Of a DNA stretch of 37,945 nucleotides, positions 30,927-37,235 are shown piece by piece. The translations under genes were made by a program, and so were the position numbers. This DNA is from Blastopirellula sp. (GTDB lineage: Bacteria > Planctomycetota > Planctomycetia > Pirellulales > Pirellulaceae): assembly GCA_002733575.1 (NCBI GenBank), contig NVWB01000170.1:1-37945 (forward strand), given 5' to 3'. The notes under the pieces are model-generated. The model did no database searches, was not told the DNA's origin, and saw only the letters and a list, made by a program, of their open reading frames with translations. Position 1 is the first letter of the stretch; every line of letters starts with the position of its first letter.

Positions 30927-31018
30927 TTATTTAACTCCTTTTGAAATTCTTCAATCTTTGCTTTAGGCTTAGGCTTTATCTTTAGTATGCGTCTTAGCCA
31001 GTTGGGTAGTTTAATCAT
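30923..31018 (-). CDS. 31-residue basic peptide gene
   Basis: MIKLPNWLRRILKIKPKPKA continues to ELNK and stops. Strongly basic and helical. It starts on the stop of the DUF1367-like gene (ATGA) and stops on the start of the rusA-like gene (ATGA), with a GGAG site upstream. The two exact overlaps make it likely to be translated, perhaps mainly to link translation. Confidence 0.55.
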   Translation of the reverse strand: MIKLPNWLRRILKIKPKPKAKIEEFQKELNK

Positions 31019-31443
31019 TCTAAGTAACTCCAAAATTGTTGCATCTGATTTTTATCTAAAGTTGGCACAAACCTAGTTGAGATAATGTCAACGCTATCAT
31101 TAAAAAACTCTTTGAACTTTTCTTGACCCATTGTCGCAAAATTGATTGATAATAATTTATAATAAAGTGTGCCATTTTTAGATATTCTTTTTTCGGCATG
31201 GCCGCAATATAGCTTCAACTCATCAAGTAGCTCATTTGTATTTACGTACTTATCTGAATTTTCGACTACAAATTTAAGCAGTGCAAAGAATAGTTTATGT
31301 TGCTTTGGGTATCGGTTTGACTTTAATTCAATAACGTATTCTTTACCGTTTTTAACACCTTCAAGCATTTCTATGCTGTCATTGCAATTAGGTACTAAGC
31401 ATTTAACACCGTCTAACCATGTTGTTTTAAATATGCCCTTCAT
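31015..31443 (-). CDS. DUF1367-like protein
   Basis: The 142-residue protein has the KSNRYPKQHKLFFALLKFVV segment typical of DUF1367-type phage proteins, followed by LDELKLYCGHAEKRISKNGT and a C-terminal QEKFKEFFNDSVDIIS. The family occurs next to RusA and nin-region genes; its function is unknown. It is cytoplasmic. Overlaps the HNH gene by 4 bases. Confidence 0.6.
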   Translation of the reverse strand: MKGIFKTTWLDGVKCLVPNCNDSIEMLEGVKNGKEYVIELKSNRYPKQHKLFFALLKFVVENSDKYVNTNELLDELKLYCGHAEKRISKNGTLYYKLLSINFATMGQEKFKEFFNDSVDIISTRFVPTLDKNQMQQFWSYLE

Positions 31444-31946
31444 TTAACAACCTCGTTTAACACCGCAAAATACCCATGGTATTTTAAAGCCGCTTTATTG
31501 TAAGCCTTGGCAGCCTTATGTTTACATTTATAGTACCCGACATGTTTTCTTTTGCCAGATATGTATATATTGACAGCCCACTTCTTTGCATATTTACCCC
31601 AACAAACACCTTTGTAACCAGAAGTGTTGTTCCTCCCTATTTTTCTGTTTGCTTGGTTTTGGGAGTTTGTTGCGTGTCTCAAGTTACACCACCTGTTATC
31701 ATCTCTAATACCGTTTATATGATCTACTGCATTCGGTGGGAAATTTCCCTCAACATACAAGAAAGCTAATCTATGAGCTTTGTATAATTTACCATCGACC
31801 TTAACTAAATTATAACCACTGCTATGCGTATATCCAACAACGTCACCAATACATAAGTTACCTCGACTTGATATACTTGTAAGTAGTCCACTTGACTTGT
31901 CATAACTAATAATTTCTCGTAATCTACGGTAGCTTACTTTAGTCAT
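31440..31946 (-). CDS. HNH homing endonuclease with AP2 domain
   Basis: The 168-residue protein combines an HNH_3 nuclease with an AP2 DNA-binding domain. KLYKAHRLAFLYVEG (His58) and NAVDHINGIRDDNRWCNLR (Asp75, His76, Asn84) are the intact catalytic parts. Residues 104-160 (GRNNTSGYKGVCWGKYAKKW, then VGYYKCKHKAAKAYNKAAL) form the AP2 fold. Free-standing homing nucleases like this spread into related phages by cutting their DNA. It shares the start overlaps of its neighbours, so it is well fitted into the operon. Confidence 0.85.
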   Translation of the reverse strand: MTKVSYRRLREIISYDKSSGLLTSISSRGNLCIGDVVGYTHSSGYNLVKVDGKLYKAHRLAFLYVEGNFPPNAVDHINGIRDDNRWCNLRHATNSQNQANRKIGRNNTSGYKGVCWGKYAKKWAVNIYISGKRKHVGYYKCKHKAAKAYNKAALKYHGYFAVLNEVVK

Positions 31947-32217
31947 GCGTCACCTCATAAACTACGTTGTCGGTCTTGTTGTATTCAATGGCTTCTAAGC
32001 GTATTTTAAAGTCCTCAATACCTTCCTTAGCAGCTTCAAGGGTTTTATAACTATGCCAGCTATCGCTTTCCCACGGCCCACCAATGAAAGAATTAGGGCG
32101 CGCCCTAAAATTAGGTGTCGACCAATGATCTGGAACAATTATTTTAAAGACTTGTAAATGGAAATCGAACTCGCCATTAAGGACACTCTTTCTTTTAACT
32201 ATTCTGTATTTAGTCAT
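31939..32217 (-). CDS. Hypothetical protein
   Basis: Start 32217 (MTKYRIVKRKSVLNGEFDFH, 92 residues) has GGAGGTCAAGG just before it; the ATG at 32253 does not. The protein has a beta-rich, Trp-containing middle (HWSTPNFRARPNSFIGGPWE) and a helix (TLEAAKEGIEDFKIRLEAI). Possibly a small nucleic-acid-binding protein. Overlaps the HNH gene by 8 bases. Unknown. Confidence 0.6.
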   Translation of the reverse strand: MTKYRIVKRKSVLNGEFDFHLQVFKIIVPDHWSTPNFRARPNSFIGGPWESDSWHSYKTLEAAKEGIEDFKIRLEAIEYNKTDNVVYEVTHD

Positions 32218-32362
32218 CGTCCTTGACCTCCACTGGATCGTCAAACTCGACATTAGCTATAATATAATCTACGGCCAATTCGGTTGCCTCATCTTCATTG
32301 TCAGCATCTACGATTACCTCGCTCCCGCCAAACCCGCGCCAAGTCACTGTATATTTAGTCAT
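32210..32362 (-). CDS. 50-residue protein, weakly DpnD/PcfM-like
   Basis: MTKYTVTWRGFGGSEVIVDA followed by DNEDEATELAVDYI resembles the small DpnD/PcfM-like domain: a few strands and a helix following a DADxxxEA motif. Starts 8 bases inside the end of the RHH gene and overlaps the next start the same way. Function unknown; assignment weak. Confidence 0.5.
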   Translation of the reverse strand: MTKYTVTWRGFGGSEVIVDADNEDEATELAVDYIIANVEFDDPVEVKDDD

Positions 32363-32525
32363 CTAATTTAATACCCTTCTTTTTAAATACGCGATTAGCA
32401 GCCTTTGTTATAAGCTCACTAACAATTGCCTTGCCAGTTTTACCACCCTTATCTTTATCAAGGGCGACTAGTTCTTCTAGGTTGTTTGCTGCTTCTTTTG
32501 TCATTCTTACTTGTTTATCTGTCAT
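32355..32525 (-). CDS. Ribbon-helix-helix protein at the head of the leftward operon
   Basis: The 56-residue protein MTDKQVRMTKEAANNLEELV continues with KTGKAIVSELITKAANRVF, the strand-helix-turn-helix of Arc/MetJ-like repressors. It is the first gene behind the leftward promoter, and two 11-base tandem repeats overlap that promoter (32571-32603). It may therefore control its own operon and the divergent one. AGAGGTTAAT is the ribosome site. Confidence 0.65.
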   Translation of the reverse strand: MTDKQVRMTKEAANNLEELVALDKDKGGKTGKAIVSELITKAANRVFKKKGIKLDD

Positions 32526-32551
32526 ATTAACCTCTGTTTAATTACACCTTC

Positions 32552-32580
32552 ACTATATATAATAGATTACAACGTGTCAA
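32552..32580 (-). promoter_or_regulatory. Leftward early promoter
   Basis: A perfect TTGACA (32580-32575), a 17-base spacer and TATAGT (32557-32552) on the minus strand. It should start the operon running from 32525 to about 26288. Confidence 0.75.
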
Positions 32581-32603
32581 CAGAAAGTTATCAACACGTC
32601 AAC
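32571..32603. promoter_or_regulatory. Tandem 11-base repeats, likely operator
   Basis: AACGTGTCAAC (32571-32581) and AACACGTCAAC (32593-32603) differ at 2 of 11 bases and start 22 bases apart, about two DNA turns. The first overlaps the leftward -35. Ribbon-helix-helix repressors often bind such spaced tandem sites, and an RHH gene is the first downstream. Confidence 0.5.
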
Positions 32604-32612
32604 TAATAGTAT

Positions 32613-32641
32613 TTGACATTGGTGTTTGGTTTTGTTAGTTT
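32613..32641 (+). promoter_or_regulatory. Rightward early promoter
   Basis: A perfect TTGACA (32613-32618) with a weak -10 (TAGTTT, 32636-32641) at 17 bases. It would start the rightward operon at 32671; the poor -10 suggests it may need help or be controlled. Confidence 0.55.
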
Positions 32642-32670
32642 GAATTATCAAATACAAAGAGGAAAACAAA

Positions 32671-32883
32671 ATGACCAAAACAATTAAAGTAAAATCAACA
32701 GACGGTATCAAATTTAGCGCTCATGTTATTGTTAATTCTAACGGCGAATTTTGGGTAACAGCTTATAAAAATTTTGTTGCAATTGCTGATAACGCTAAAA
32801 TGTTCGACACATTGAGAAGCGCAAAGGATGCTCTATTAAACGCTCCTACAGGTTCAGAAATTAAAGTTCTTAAGTTCGTATAA
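32671..32883 (+). CDS. Hypothetical small protein, first gene of the rightward operon
   Basis: The 70-residue protein MTKTIKVKSTDGIKFSAHVI has beta-rich first half and a helix later (TLRSAKDALLNAPTG). AAAGAGGAAAACAAA precedes the ATG. Basic and soluble; could be an early regulatory or host-takeover protein. No family recognised. Confidence 0.6.
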   Translation: MTKTIKVKSTDGIKFSAHVIVNSNGEFWVTAYKNFVAIADNAKMFDTLRSAKDALLNAPTGSEIKVLKFV

Positions 32884-32922
32884 AGTATAGTTTAACACTA
32901 ACAACGGAGATCAAAATGCATC

Positions 32923-33054
32923 ATGAGGTTAACGGCCTTTAAGAATTGTAACATTAGTTCTTACAGTGCGGATATAAAGCCAATAGACAAGAAAGCCAGA
33001 TACAGTCGGCACTTGGGTGGAAATTCCGCATCAGTAAGCATTAAACGGGGGTAG
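32923..33054 (+). CDS. Small gene with a C-terminus changed by insertion of a tRNA-like element
   Basis: The frame MRLTAFKNCNISSYSADIKP runs 43 residues and stops at TAG 33052-33054, inside the tRNA-like gene. If the 101 bases from 33045 to 33145 are removed (recombination between the two 19-bp repeats), the frame instead ends SVSINRKRKS and its TGA overlaps the ATG of the next gene at 33161 (ATGA), exactly the coupling used elsewhere here. This supports both the coding status and the later insertion. GGAGA lies 12 bases ahead; a second ATG at 32916 is better spaced but gives only 8 codons. Confidence 0.55.
   Translation: MRLTAFKNCNISSYSADIKPIDKKARYSRHLGGNSASVSIKRG
33026..33044. repeat. 19-bp direct repeat, left copy
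   Basis: CCGCATCAGTAAGCATTAA here is identical to 33127-33145. This copy lies in the coding end of the 43-residue gene, just before the tRNA-like element begins. Confidence 0.85.
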
Positions 33055-33131
33055 CTCATTGGTAGAGCAATTGCTAGATAAGCAATAGGTAGTCCATCGC
33101 GATGGTTAGGGTTCGATTCCCGCCCCCCGCA
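33045..33131 (+). tRNA. tRNA-like gene, atypical (possible anticodon GAU)
   Basis: A cloverleaf can be drawn: acceptor CGGGGG/CCCCCG (6 of 7 pairs; A1 does not pair), TA, D-arm GCTC/GAGC with loop ATTGGTA, anticodon arm ATTGC/GCAAT with loop TAGATAA, a 20-base variable region holding a CCATC-GC-GATGG hairpin, and T-arm GGG-TTCGATT-CCC. Oddities: base 33 is A rather than T, two T-stem pairs are broken, the variable arm is long although the D-arm is class I, and the 3' end is ATCA instead of NCCA. Read with a 7-base loop, the anticodon is GAT (Ile). It may be a decaying tRNA, or a tRNA-like structure with another use. Confidence 0.5.
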
Positions 33132-33145
33132 TCAGTAAGCATTAA
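33127..33145. repeat. 19-bp direct repeat, right copy
   Basis: Identical to 33026-33044. It includes the last acceptor bases of the tRNA-like gene and the sequence leading to the ribosome site of the next gene. Confidence 0.85.
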
Positions 33146-33160
33146 CAGAAAGAGGAAATC

Positions 33161-33331
33161 ATGATAATAATTAAAGACGATGGTGATAACGTATTCACCC
33201 TAACAGACAGCGTAAAGAAAATATGTATCTGGGTTGATAGTTCGGTATTGGTAAAGCATCAATGTGATTATCCTTGGTATATTCAGATAGTTGACGATAG
33301 AACAGTTTATATTTTTACTACGGGAGATTGA
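33161..33331 (+). CDS. Hypothetical 56-residue protein
   Basis: MIIIKDDGDNVFTLTDSVKK continues with Trp- and Val-rich strands (CIWVDSSVLVKHQCDYPWYI) and ends TTGD. Beta-rich and soluble. AGAAAGAGGAAATC is a strong ribosome site. It probably was coupled to the gene before it until the tRNA-like element arrived. Function unknown. Confidence 0.65.
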   Translation: MIIIKDDGDNVFTLTDSVKKICIWVDSSVLVKHQCDYPWYIQIVDDRTVYIFTTGD

Positions 33332-33332
33332 A

Positions 33333-33410
33333 GTGAGAGATTATATTAAAGACATTACAGGGTTTGGTTGCATTGGGTTTATGGTAACGGTTATGATTGT
33401 AGTTCTATGA
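33333..33410 (+). CDS. Possible 25-residue membrane peptide, GTG start
   Basis: The GTG at 33333 follows GGGAGATTGAA and codes for RDYIKDITGFGCIGFMVTVM and a few more hydrophobic residues. The TGA overlaps the next ATG (ATGA), suggesting it is translated and linked. It would be a single membrane helix. Short, so only moderately sure. Confidence 0.4.
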   Translation: MRDYIKDITGFGCIGFMVTVMIVVL

Positions 33411-33700
33411 TAGGACATATCCACCCAATCGGATTTTATGCGGATGGTGACGGGCTTTGCTTGGCAAGCGAAGGGTATTTTAAGATACGCTCACAGCCTA
33501 GATCTAATAATTATGAACCAGTGTGGTTTAAATTGGTTGGAGAGCGTCTAGACGGTGTTTTAATTGAAGATGAAACACTACAGGGGTTTATACGTGGTTA
33601 CAGGATATCAGATTATCATATTCAGAACGTGTGGAATGAGGCTTGTAATCATCCTATAACTGAAAATGAATATTGTAAATTAAAAGAGGAAATAACGTGA
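33407..33700 (+). CDS. Hypothetical protein
   Basis: Start 33407 (MIGHIHPIGFYADGDGLCLA, 97 residues) overlaps the stop of the short peptide gene. The product is mixed, with aromatic-rich strands (SNNYEPVWFKLVGERLDGVL) and a helical end (NPITENEYCKLKEEIT-like). It overlaps the Rad52-like start by 4 bases. Not recognised. Confidence 0.6.
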   Translation: MIGHIHPIGFYADGDGLCLASEGYFKIRSQPRSNNYEPVWFKLVGERLDGVLIEDETLQGFIRGYRISDYHIQNVWNEACNHPITENEYCKLKEEIT

Positions 33701-34401
33701 CCAAAAAAGAAACTAAAAAAACAGGCTTGGAGTTATTGCGTGAACCGTTCGAGGCTCATCATATATCTAAGTTGCCAAAACCAACAAGAGCGCAGACTGA
33801 CAAAGTTAAAGCTAATTTTAAAGAAGGTATGCGTTGCGGTGTTTGTGGTGGTTGGCATCATAAGGATGTTATTCATCTTGATTATGTCGGTCATGCTGCA
33901 TTAACTGACCGGTTGCTAGACTGTGACATTAACTGGTCTTGGAAACCAATGGCTAACGATACCGTAGGGCTTCCAGCTATGGACACAATTAACGGTCTGT
34001 GGATTGAATTAACGGTCTGTGGACAAACTAGGCTAGGCTATGGCTCACCAGATGGAAAGACGGGCGGCAATGCTATTAAAGAATGTATCGGCGATGCTTT
34101 GCGTAACGCTGCCATGAGATTCGGAGCGGCTCTTGATCTATGGCATAAAGGCGATTTACATATTGACGAACCAGAGGCGCAGCAATCCAAGCCCGTAGAT
34201 AAACCAAAACAGTTTAAACAAAGCGCAAAGCTTGATGAAATTGACGCCAATCTTCTAGACATTGATAACATAAAATATTTTAACGGGTATGTAGCCGAAC
34301 TCGTAAAGTTAAAACCAACCTATACAGACAGTGAATACTTATCCATTAAAGGCAAGTTGAGTGACAAAAATAAACAATTAACCGAGGCTTTAAATGAATA
34401 G
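33697..34401 (+). CDS. Rad52-like single-strand annealing protein
   Basis: The 234-residue protein should pair complementary single strands during phage recombination. It has a zinc-knuckle-like RCGVCGGWHH (about 46-55), then LTDRLLDCDINWSWKP, GLWIELTVCGQTRLGYG and the core helix GGNAIKECIGDALRNAAMRF GA typical of Rad52/Sak relatives. The C-terminal third is charged and may contact SSB. A 17-bp sequence is duplicated inside it (33987-34003 and 34007-34023) and is read in two different frames. SSB and RusA encoded elsewhere complete the pathway. Confidence 0.78.
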   Translation: MTKKETKKTGLELLREPFEAHHISKLPKPTRAQTDKVKANFKEGMRCGVCGGWHHKDVIHLDYVGHAALTDRLLDCDINWSWKPMANDTVGLPAMDTINGLWIELTVCGQTRLGYGSPDGKTGGNAIKECIGDALRNAAMRFGAALDLWHKGDLHIDEPEAQQSKPVDKPKQFKQSAKLDEIDANLLDIDNIKYFNGYVAELVKLKPTYTDSEYLSIKGKLSDKNKQLTEALNE

Positions 34402-34588
34402 TAATGTCCTAACCCACTTAAACAACATGTTAGATATAGTCGTTAGCCAAAAACCTATAAACTACGCTCACATGAAGGAGAATATCAATGTGAAGAGGGG
34501 CGGTTGGGACGATGAAACTATTAAGGCAGTTGATAAAAGGCTTAGTGAGTTTGAAGAAGTTAACCCAAAGTTTAGGAGGGGAAAATGA
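34394..34588 (+). CDS. Hypothetical small protein
   Basis: A 64-residue protein (MNSNVLTHLNNMLDIVVSQK) with helical parts and a basic end (KFRRGK). Overlaps the Rad52-like gene by 8 bases and the next gene by 4. Soluble; function unknown. Confidence 0.55.
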   Translation: MNSNVLTHLNNMLDIVVSQKPINYAHMKENINVKRGGWDDETIKAVDKRLSEFEEVNPKFRRGK

Positions 34589-34998
34589 AAGAAGCGCAAG
34601 ATATAATTAAAAACGGTGACAGCCATACTAATGGCGGGTTCAACTGTAGGGTAAGCGGTGGTGATAGTTCTGAAAATCTACAGGGAGCAAGAGGGGAAAT
34701 ATATTCCCGACGGTTCGCAGGATGGGAATTAGCAGACGGAATGATTATGGAAGGTAAAATATTCTCCATAATGTTCCCTACGATATTTAATGAAAGTCCT
34801 ACATGGCAAAAGGCTAGAGTTCAGAAGGATGGTGATGCTTGGTGTTGCGTTGGTTACACGTTTGAAAACCTACAAGAGAGCGATAATTACGCCTTTGGAG
34901 ATACCCGAAGTGAAGCTATTGAAAATTATGGAAACCTTATGAAAAAACGAAACAAAGATAGCGGTTTTGTTCCTAACACAACTCCTTGGAGAAACTGA
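34585..34998 (+). CDS. Hypothetical protein
   Basis: The 137-residue protein has a Gly/Ser-rich start (NGGFNCRVSGGDSSENLQGA), aromatic strands (FAGWELADGMIMEGKIFSIM) and a helical end (EAIENYGNLMKKRNK). It is soluble and of mixed fold. Coding strand overlaps the upstream gene by 4 bases. No family recognised. Confidence 0.55.
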   Translation: MKEAQDIIKNGDSHTNGGFNCRVSGGDSSENLQGARGEIYSRRFAGWELADGMIMEGKIFSIMFPTIFNESPTWQKARVQKDGDAWCCVGYTFENLQESDNYAFGDTRSEAIENYGNLMKKRNKDSGFVPNTTPWRN

Positions 34999-35002
34999 AA
35001 TA

Positions 35003-35374
35003 TTGAGCCGCCAAGAATTTACTAGGCTAACCAAAGCAAAAGCAATGCTCGCATGTAAAGGCAAGTGCGTTCATTGCCAAGAAAAGCTAATCAAGGTTGA
35101 ATATGATCATCGACTATCAGACGCAATATGTAAGAAACACGGCATTAAGTCAAATGACATATCGAATTGTGATCCGTTGTGTCGTAGCTGCCATAAAAAA
35201 AAGACGCGCGATGATATGTTTGAAATCGCAAAGGTTAACAGACAAGATAAACGATATGGAGAGCGACGGACAGGGAGGGCTAAGGCCAGTCTTCCCACTG
35301 GACGTAAGATTCAATCAGCGGGTTTTCAGAAGAAGCCTGGTAATTATAATAGTTGGAAAAGGAAATTTGAATAA
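35003..35374 (+). CDS. HNH endonuclease, zinc-finger type
   Basis: Start TTG 35003 (product begins SRQEFTRLTKAKAMLACKGK, 123 residues) is chosen because GGAG lies 11 bases upstream and relatives start near this motif. GKCVHCQEKL (CxxC), EYDHRLSD (the catalytic His), NCDPLCRSCHKKKTRDD (Asn, CxxCH) form the ββα-metal fold. Residues 70-123 are basic. Such nucleases may nick DNA for packaging or replication. It overlaps the upstream gene reading frame and ends on the next start. Confidence 0.7.
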   Translation: MSRQEFTRLTKAKAMLACKGKCVHCQEKLIKVEYDHRLSDAICKKHGIKSNDISNCDPLCRSCHKKKTRDDMFEIAKVNRQDKRYGERRTGRAKASLPTGRKIQSAGFQKKPGNYNSWKRKFE

Positions 35375-35979
35375 TGACAAAGTCAAAGAAACCACAAACC
35401 GAACCATCCACCCCAGCACAAGCAGTTGAGGCCATGGCTAAAGTACGTGAAACGATTTCAGATAGATGCAGTTCACCAAAGGCGGATAAGTATACTAAGA
35501 ACTTGAAGCCTGTTAAAACTGGTGGCAAGATTGTGCTGAAAAATAAGCCAGAGTTAACAAAAGATCCTACATACGATGAGCAAGCATTACGCATTGCAAG
35601 TCTTGAACAGGACTCGCTTAGGCATACAAAGACCATCGAACTGGCAGAAGGTGATCGTGTCGCTTTGGTGGGTAAAGTGGGTAAAATTAAAAAGGCACTC
35701 GCTACTGCTGAGGATTTGATTGCTAAAAGAGATACCGAAATAAAGAATCTAGTAGCGGAGAATGATATTAACTTTAAACGACTTAATGCCGTGCTTGATA
35801 GACATGAAGAAGATGAGGAGGAAAAGAACGACATGAACACCGACCATAACAATCTATGTAAAAAACATATAATTCTTAAATCCAAATTTCAATATATGTT
35901 CGTGTATGCCATTATAGTAACAGTGGTGGTAGCCATTTCTATTGTTGCTAATGTAGTTCATTTGGAGGGGTTGTTATGA
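35374..35979 (+). CDS. Coiled-coil protein with a C-terminal membrane anchor
   Basis: The 201-residue protein is mainly a long charged coiled coil (about 70-150; for example IASLEQDSLRHTKTIELAEG and TAEDLIAKRDTEIKNLVAEN) ending in one membrane helix (about 172-196; FVYAIIVTVVVAISIVANVV). It would attach to the inner membrane with a large cytoplasmic stalk. A spacer, membrane tether for replication or partner-binding role is possible. No family recognised. Confidence 0.6.
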   Translation: MTKSKKPQTEPSTPAQAVEAMAKVRETISDRCSSPKADKYTKNLKPVKTGGKIVLKNKPELTKDPTYDEQALRIASLEQDSLRHTKTIELAEGDRVALVGKVGKIKKALATAEDLIAKRDTEIKNLVAENDINFKRLNAVLDRHEEDEEEKNDMNTDHNNLCKKHIILKSKFQYMFVYAIIVTVVVAISIVANVVHLEGLL

Positions 35980-36203
35980 GCAGTATAGCAAACGATCCTA
36001 TAAATTGTACTAGGATAGCTGACCCAGATCAAGCCCCAGAACATTATGGTCTAACAAAAAGGGAATACTTCGCAGGACTGGCTATACAAGGTAATATGGC
36101 ATGGTTTGAAAGTCGTGACGTAGAAGACTTGGAAGGAATGGCGCATGATTGCGTACTATTCGCAGATTATTTAATCAAAGAACTAGAGAAGGAAAAGAAA
36201 TAA
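35976..36203 (+). CDS. Hypothetical protein, conserved in phages
   Basis: The 75-residue protein contains [19 protein letters not shown], a motif that recurs in phage and prophage proteins near recombination genes, and a helical acidic end ([13 protein letters not shown]). Overlaps the previous gene by 4 bases and precedes SSB by 1 base. Function unknown. Confidence 0.6.
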   Translation: MSSIANDPINCTRIADPDQAPEHYGLTKREYFAGLAIQGNMAWFESRDVEDLEGMAHDCVLFADYLIKELEKEKK

Positions 36204-36204
36204 T

Positions 36205-36645
36205 ATGGCAGGCTCAGTAAACCGCGTTATCCTAGTTGGGAATTTAGGCGCAGACCCAGAAATAAAACACACGCAGGACGGCCGTCCAATAGCCAATCTA
36301 CGCATTGCAACATCGTCAAGCTGGAAAGATAAAAATACAGGCGAACGTAAAGAAAAGACGGAATGGCATCGGATTGTTATATTCAGTGAAGGGCTTTGCA
36401 GAATTGCAGAACAATATTTACGTAAAGGCTCAACGGTTTATATCGAAGGGTCGCTCCAAACGAGGAAATGGCAGAATGCTAAGGGTGATGATCAATATAC
36501 GACCGAAATTGTTTTACAGGGCTTTAATTGCTCACTTACGATGCTAGGCTCTAAACCAGATAGTCAAACGCCAGTGAATAACCAACAGGCCGATCCGTAT
36601 ACTGAAAATTATGCAGATCCGAATTTGAATGATTCTCCTTTTTGA
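36205..36645 (+). CDS. ssb: Single-stranded DNA-binding protein
   Basis: The 146-residue OB-fold protein starts [20 protein letters not shown], with the strand [37 protein letters not shown] and [17 protein letters not shown], all standard SSB elements. The C-terminal tail is Gln/Asn-rich and ends NLNDSPF, close to the acidic tip (DDIPF) that binds partner proteins. It coats single strands for the Rad52-like annealing and replication steps. Length is slightly below E. coli SSB (178). Confidence 0.92.
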   Translation: MAGSVNRVILVGNLGADPEIKHTQDGRPIANLRIATSSSWKDKNTGERKEKTEWHRIVIFSEGLCRIAEQYLRKGSTVYIEGSLQTRKWQNAKGDDQYTTEIVLQGFNCSLTMLGSKPDSQTPVNNQQADPYTENYADPNLNDSPF

Positions 36646-36843
36646 TATTCATGCCCCACTCCTTTCAAACCATCGTTAATACGGTGTCGTATGCTACGGT
36701 AGCAGTAAGTCGCGTTAAGACTAAAGATTGAATGGGCAACTTAAACCGTCGGGGCGTGCTTGTTGGTGGTCTAACACCTTAAGACAAGCATCGATTACAC
36801 GGTAATTCAATCAGCTATCATTAATTTAACAAAGGAGAATGTA
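36646..36843 (+). ncRNA. Structured gene-free stretch after ssb, possible RNA element
   Basis: No convincing gene lies in these 198 bases, but many pairings nest: ATACG-GTGT-CGTAT (36679-36692), GCTA-CGG-TAGC (36693-36703), AGTC/GACT (36707-36722), and a composite arm GATTGAAT (36726-36733) with ATTCAATC (36805-36812), ACCGT (36745-36749) with ACGGT (36799-36803), TGCTTGT (36757-36763) with ACAAGCA (36784-36790), and GGTG/CACC (36765-36768/36775-36778). No promoter was seen, so it may be a processed or leader RNA of the next gene. Confidence 0.4.
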
Positions 36844-36978
36844 ATGGACTATTTAATAGGGATGATGTTAGGGGCGCTGTTGTTCTGGATATTATGGAGA
36901 TTACAGGTAGTATTGGAGAACCAAGTCGAGATAAACAAATCTATAATCGAGCTAAGGAAGGTTATTAAAAATGGGTGA
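36844..36978 (+). CDS. 44-residue membrane protein
   Basis: MDYLIGMMLGALLFWILWRL begins with a membrane helix (residues 3-20) and ends with a helical charged tail (NQVEINKSIIELRKVIKN). AAAGGAG lies 6 bases upstream. Its stop lies inside the next gene. Function unknown. Confidence 0.6.
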   Translation: MDYLIGMMLGALLFWILWRLQVVLENQVEINKSIIELRKVIKNG

Positions 36979-37198
36979 AGTTATAAACATGAACGAAAGT
37001 AAGCAGGAAATCATAAACTTGCTAGAACAACTGGAATTATTAGTTAATGAAAACTCATTACAGGCTATCGCAGTTTGCTATATTGAAACAGACGGGAACG
37101 TTAACTACACTTGGACAACACCAAAAAACACTATTAAAATGATTGGTGGGCTAGAAGTATTAAAGCAAGTCATGAGTGAAACGTTAATACGGGATTGA
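36971..37198 (+). CDS. Hypothetical helical protein, last rightward gene
   Basis: The 75-residue protein starts MGEVINMNESKQEIINLLEQ and has a beta middle (AIAVCYIETDGNVNYTWTTP) and helical end (LEVLKQVMSETLIR). It overlaps the membrane gene by 8 bases. Soluble. No family recognised. Confidence 0.55.
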   Translation: MGEVINMNESKQEIINLLEQLELLVNENSLQAIAVCYIETDGNVNYTWTTPKNTIKMIGGLEVLKQVMSETLIRD

Positions 37199-37201
37199 AT
37201 C

Positions 37202-37229
37202 TTGATTAACATCATATATATGTTATAAT
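37202..37229 (+). promoter_or_regulatory. Strong promoter of a gene-free transcript
   Basis: TTGATT (37202-37207), a 16-base spacer and perfect TATAAT (37224-37229). It starts about 4 bases after the last rightward gene, and no ribosome-site-plus-gene follows. Same form as the promoter at 29223-29250 on the other strand. Confidence 0.75.
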
Positions 37230-37235
37230 AGCTTA

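Noticed and set aside
32916..32942. An 8-codon frame MHHEVNGL with a well-placed GGAG
   Set aside because: Too short to support as a gene; it may be a leader peptide, but only two His codons are present and the 43-residue frame explains the region better.
32967..33030. A second tRNA-like acceptor pairing (TGCGGA with TCCGCA) just before the tRNA-like gene
   Set aside because: D, anticodon and T arms cannot be drawn, and the stretch is explained as coding sequence of the 43-residue gene.
36651..36782. Two mini frames (26 and 16 codons) in the gap after ssb
   Set aside because: No ribosome site, unlike codon use of neighbours, and they overlap the nested stems.
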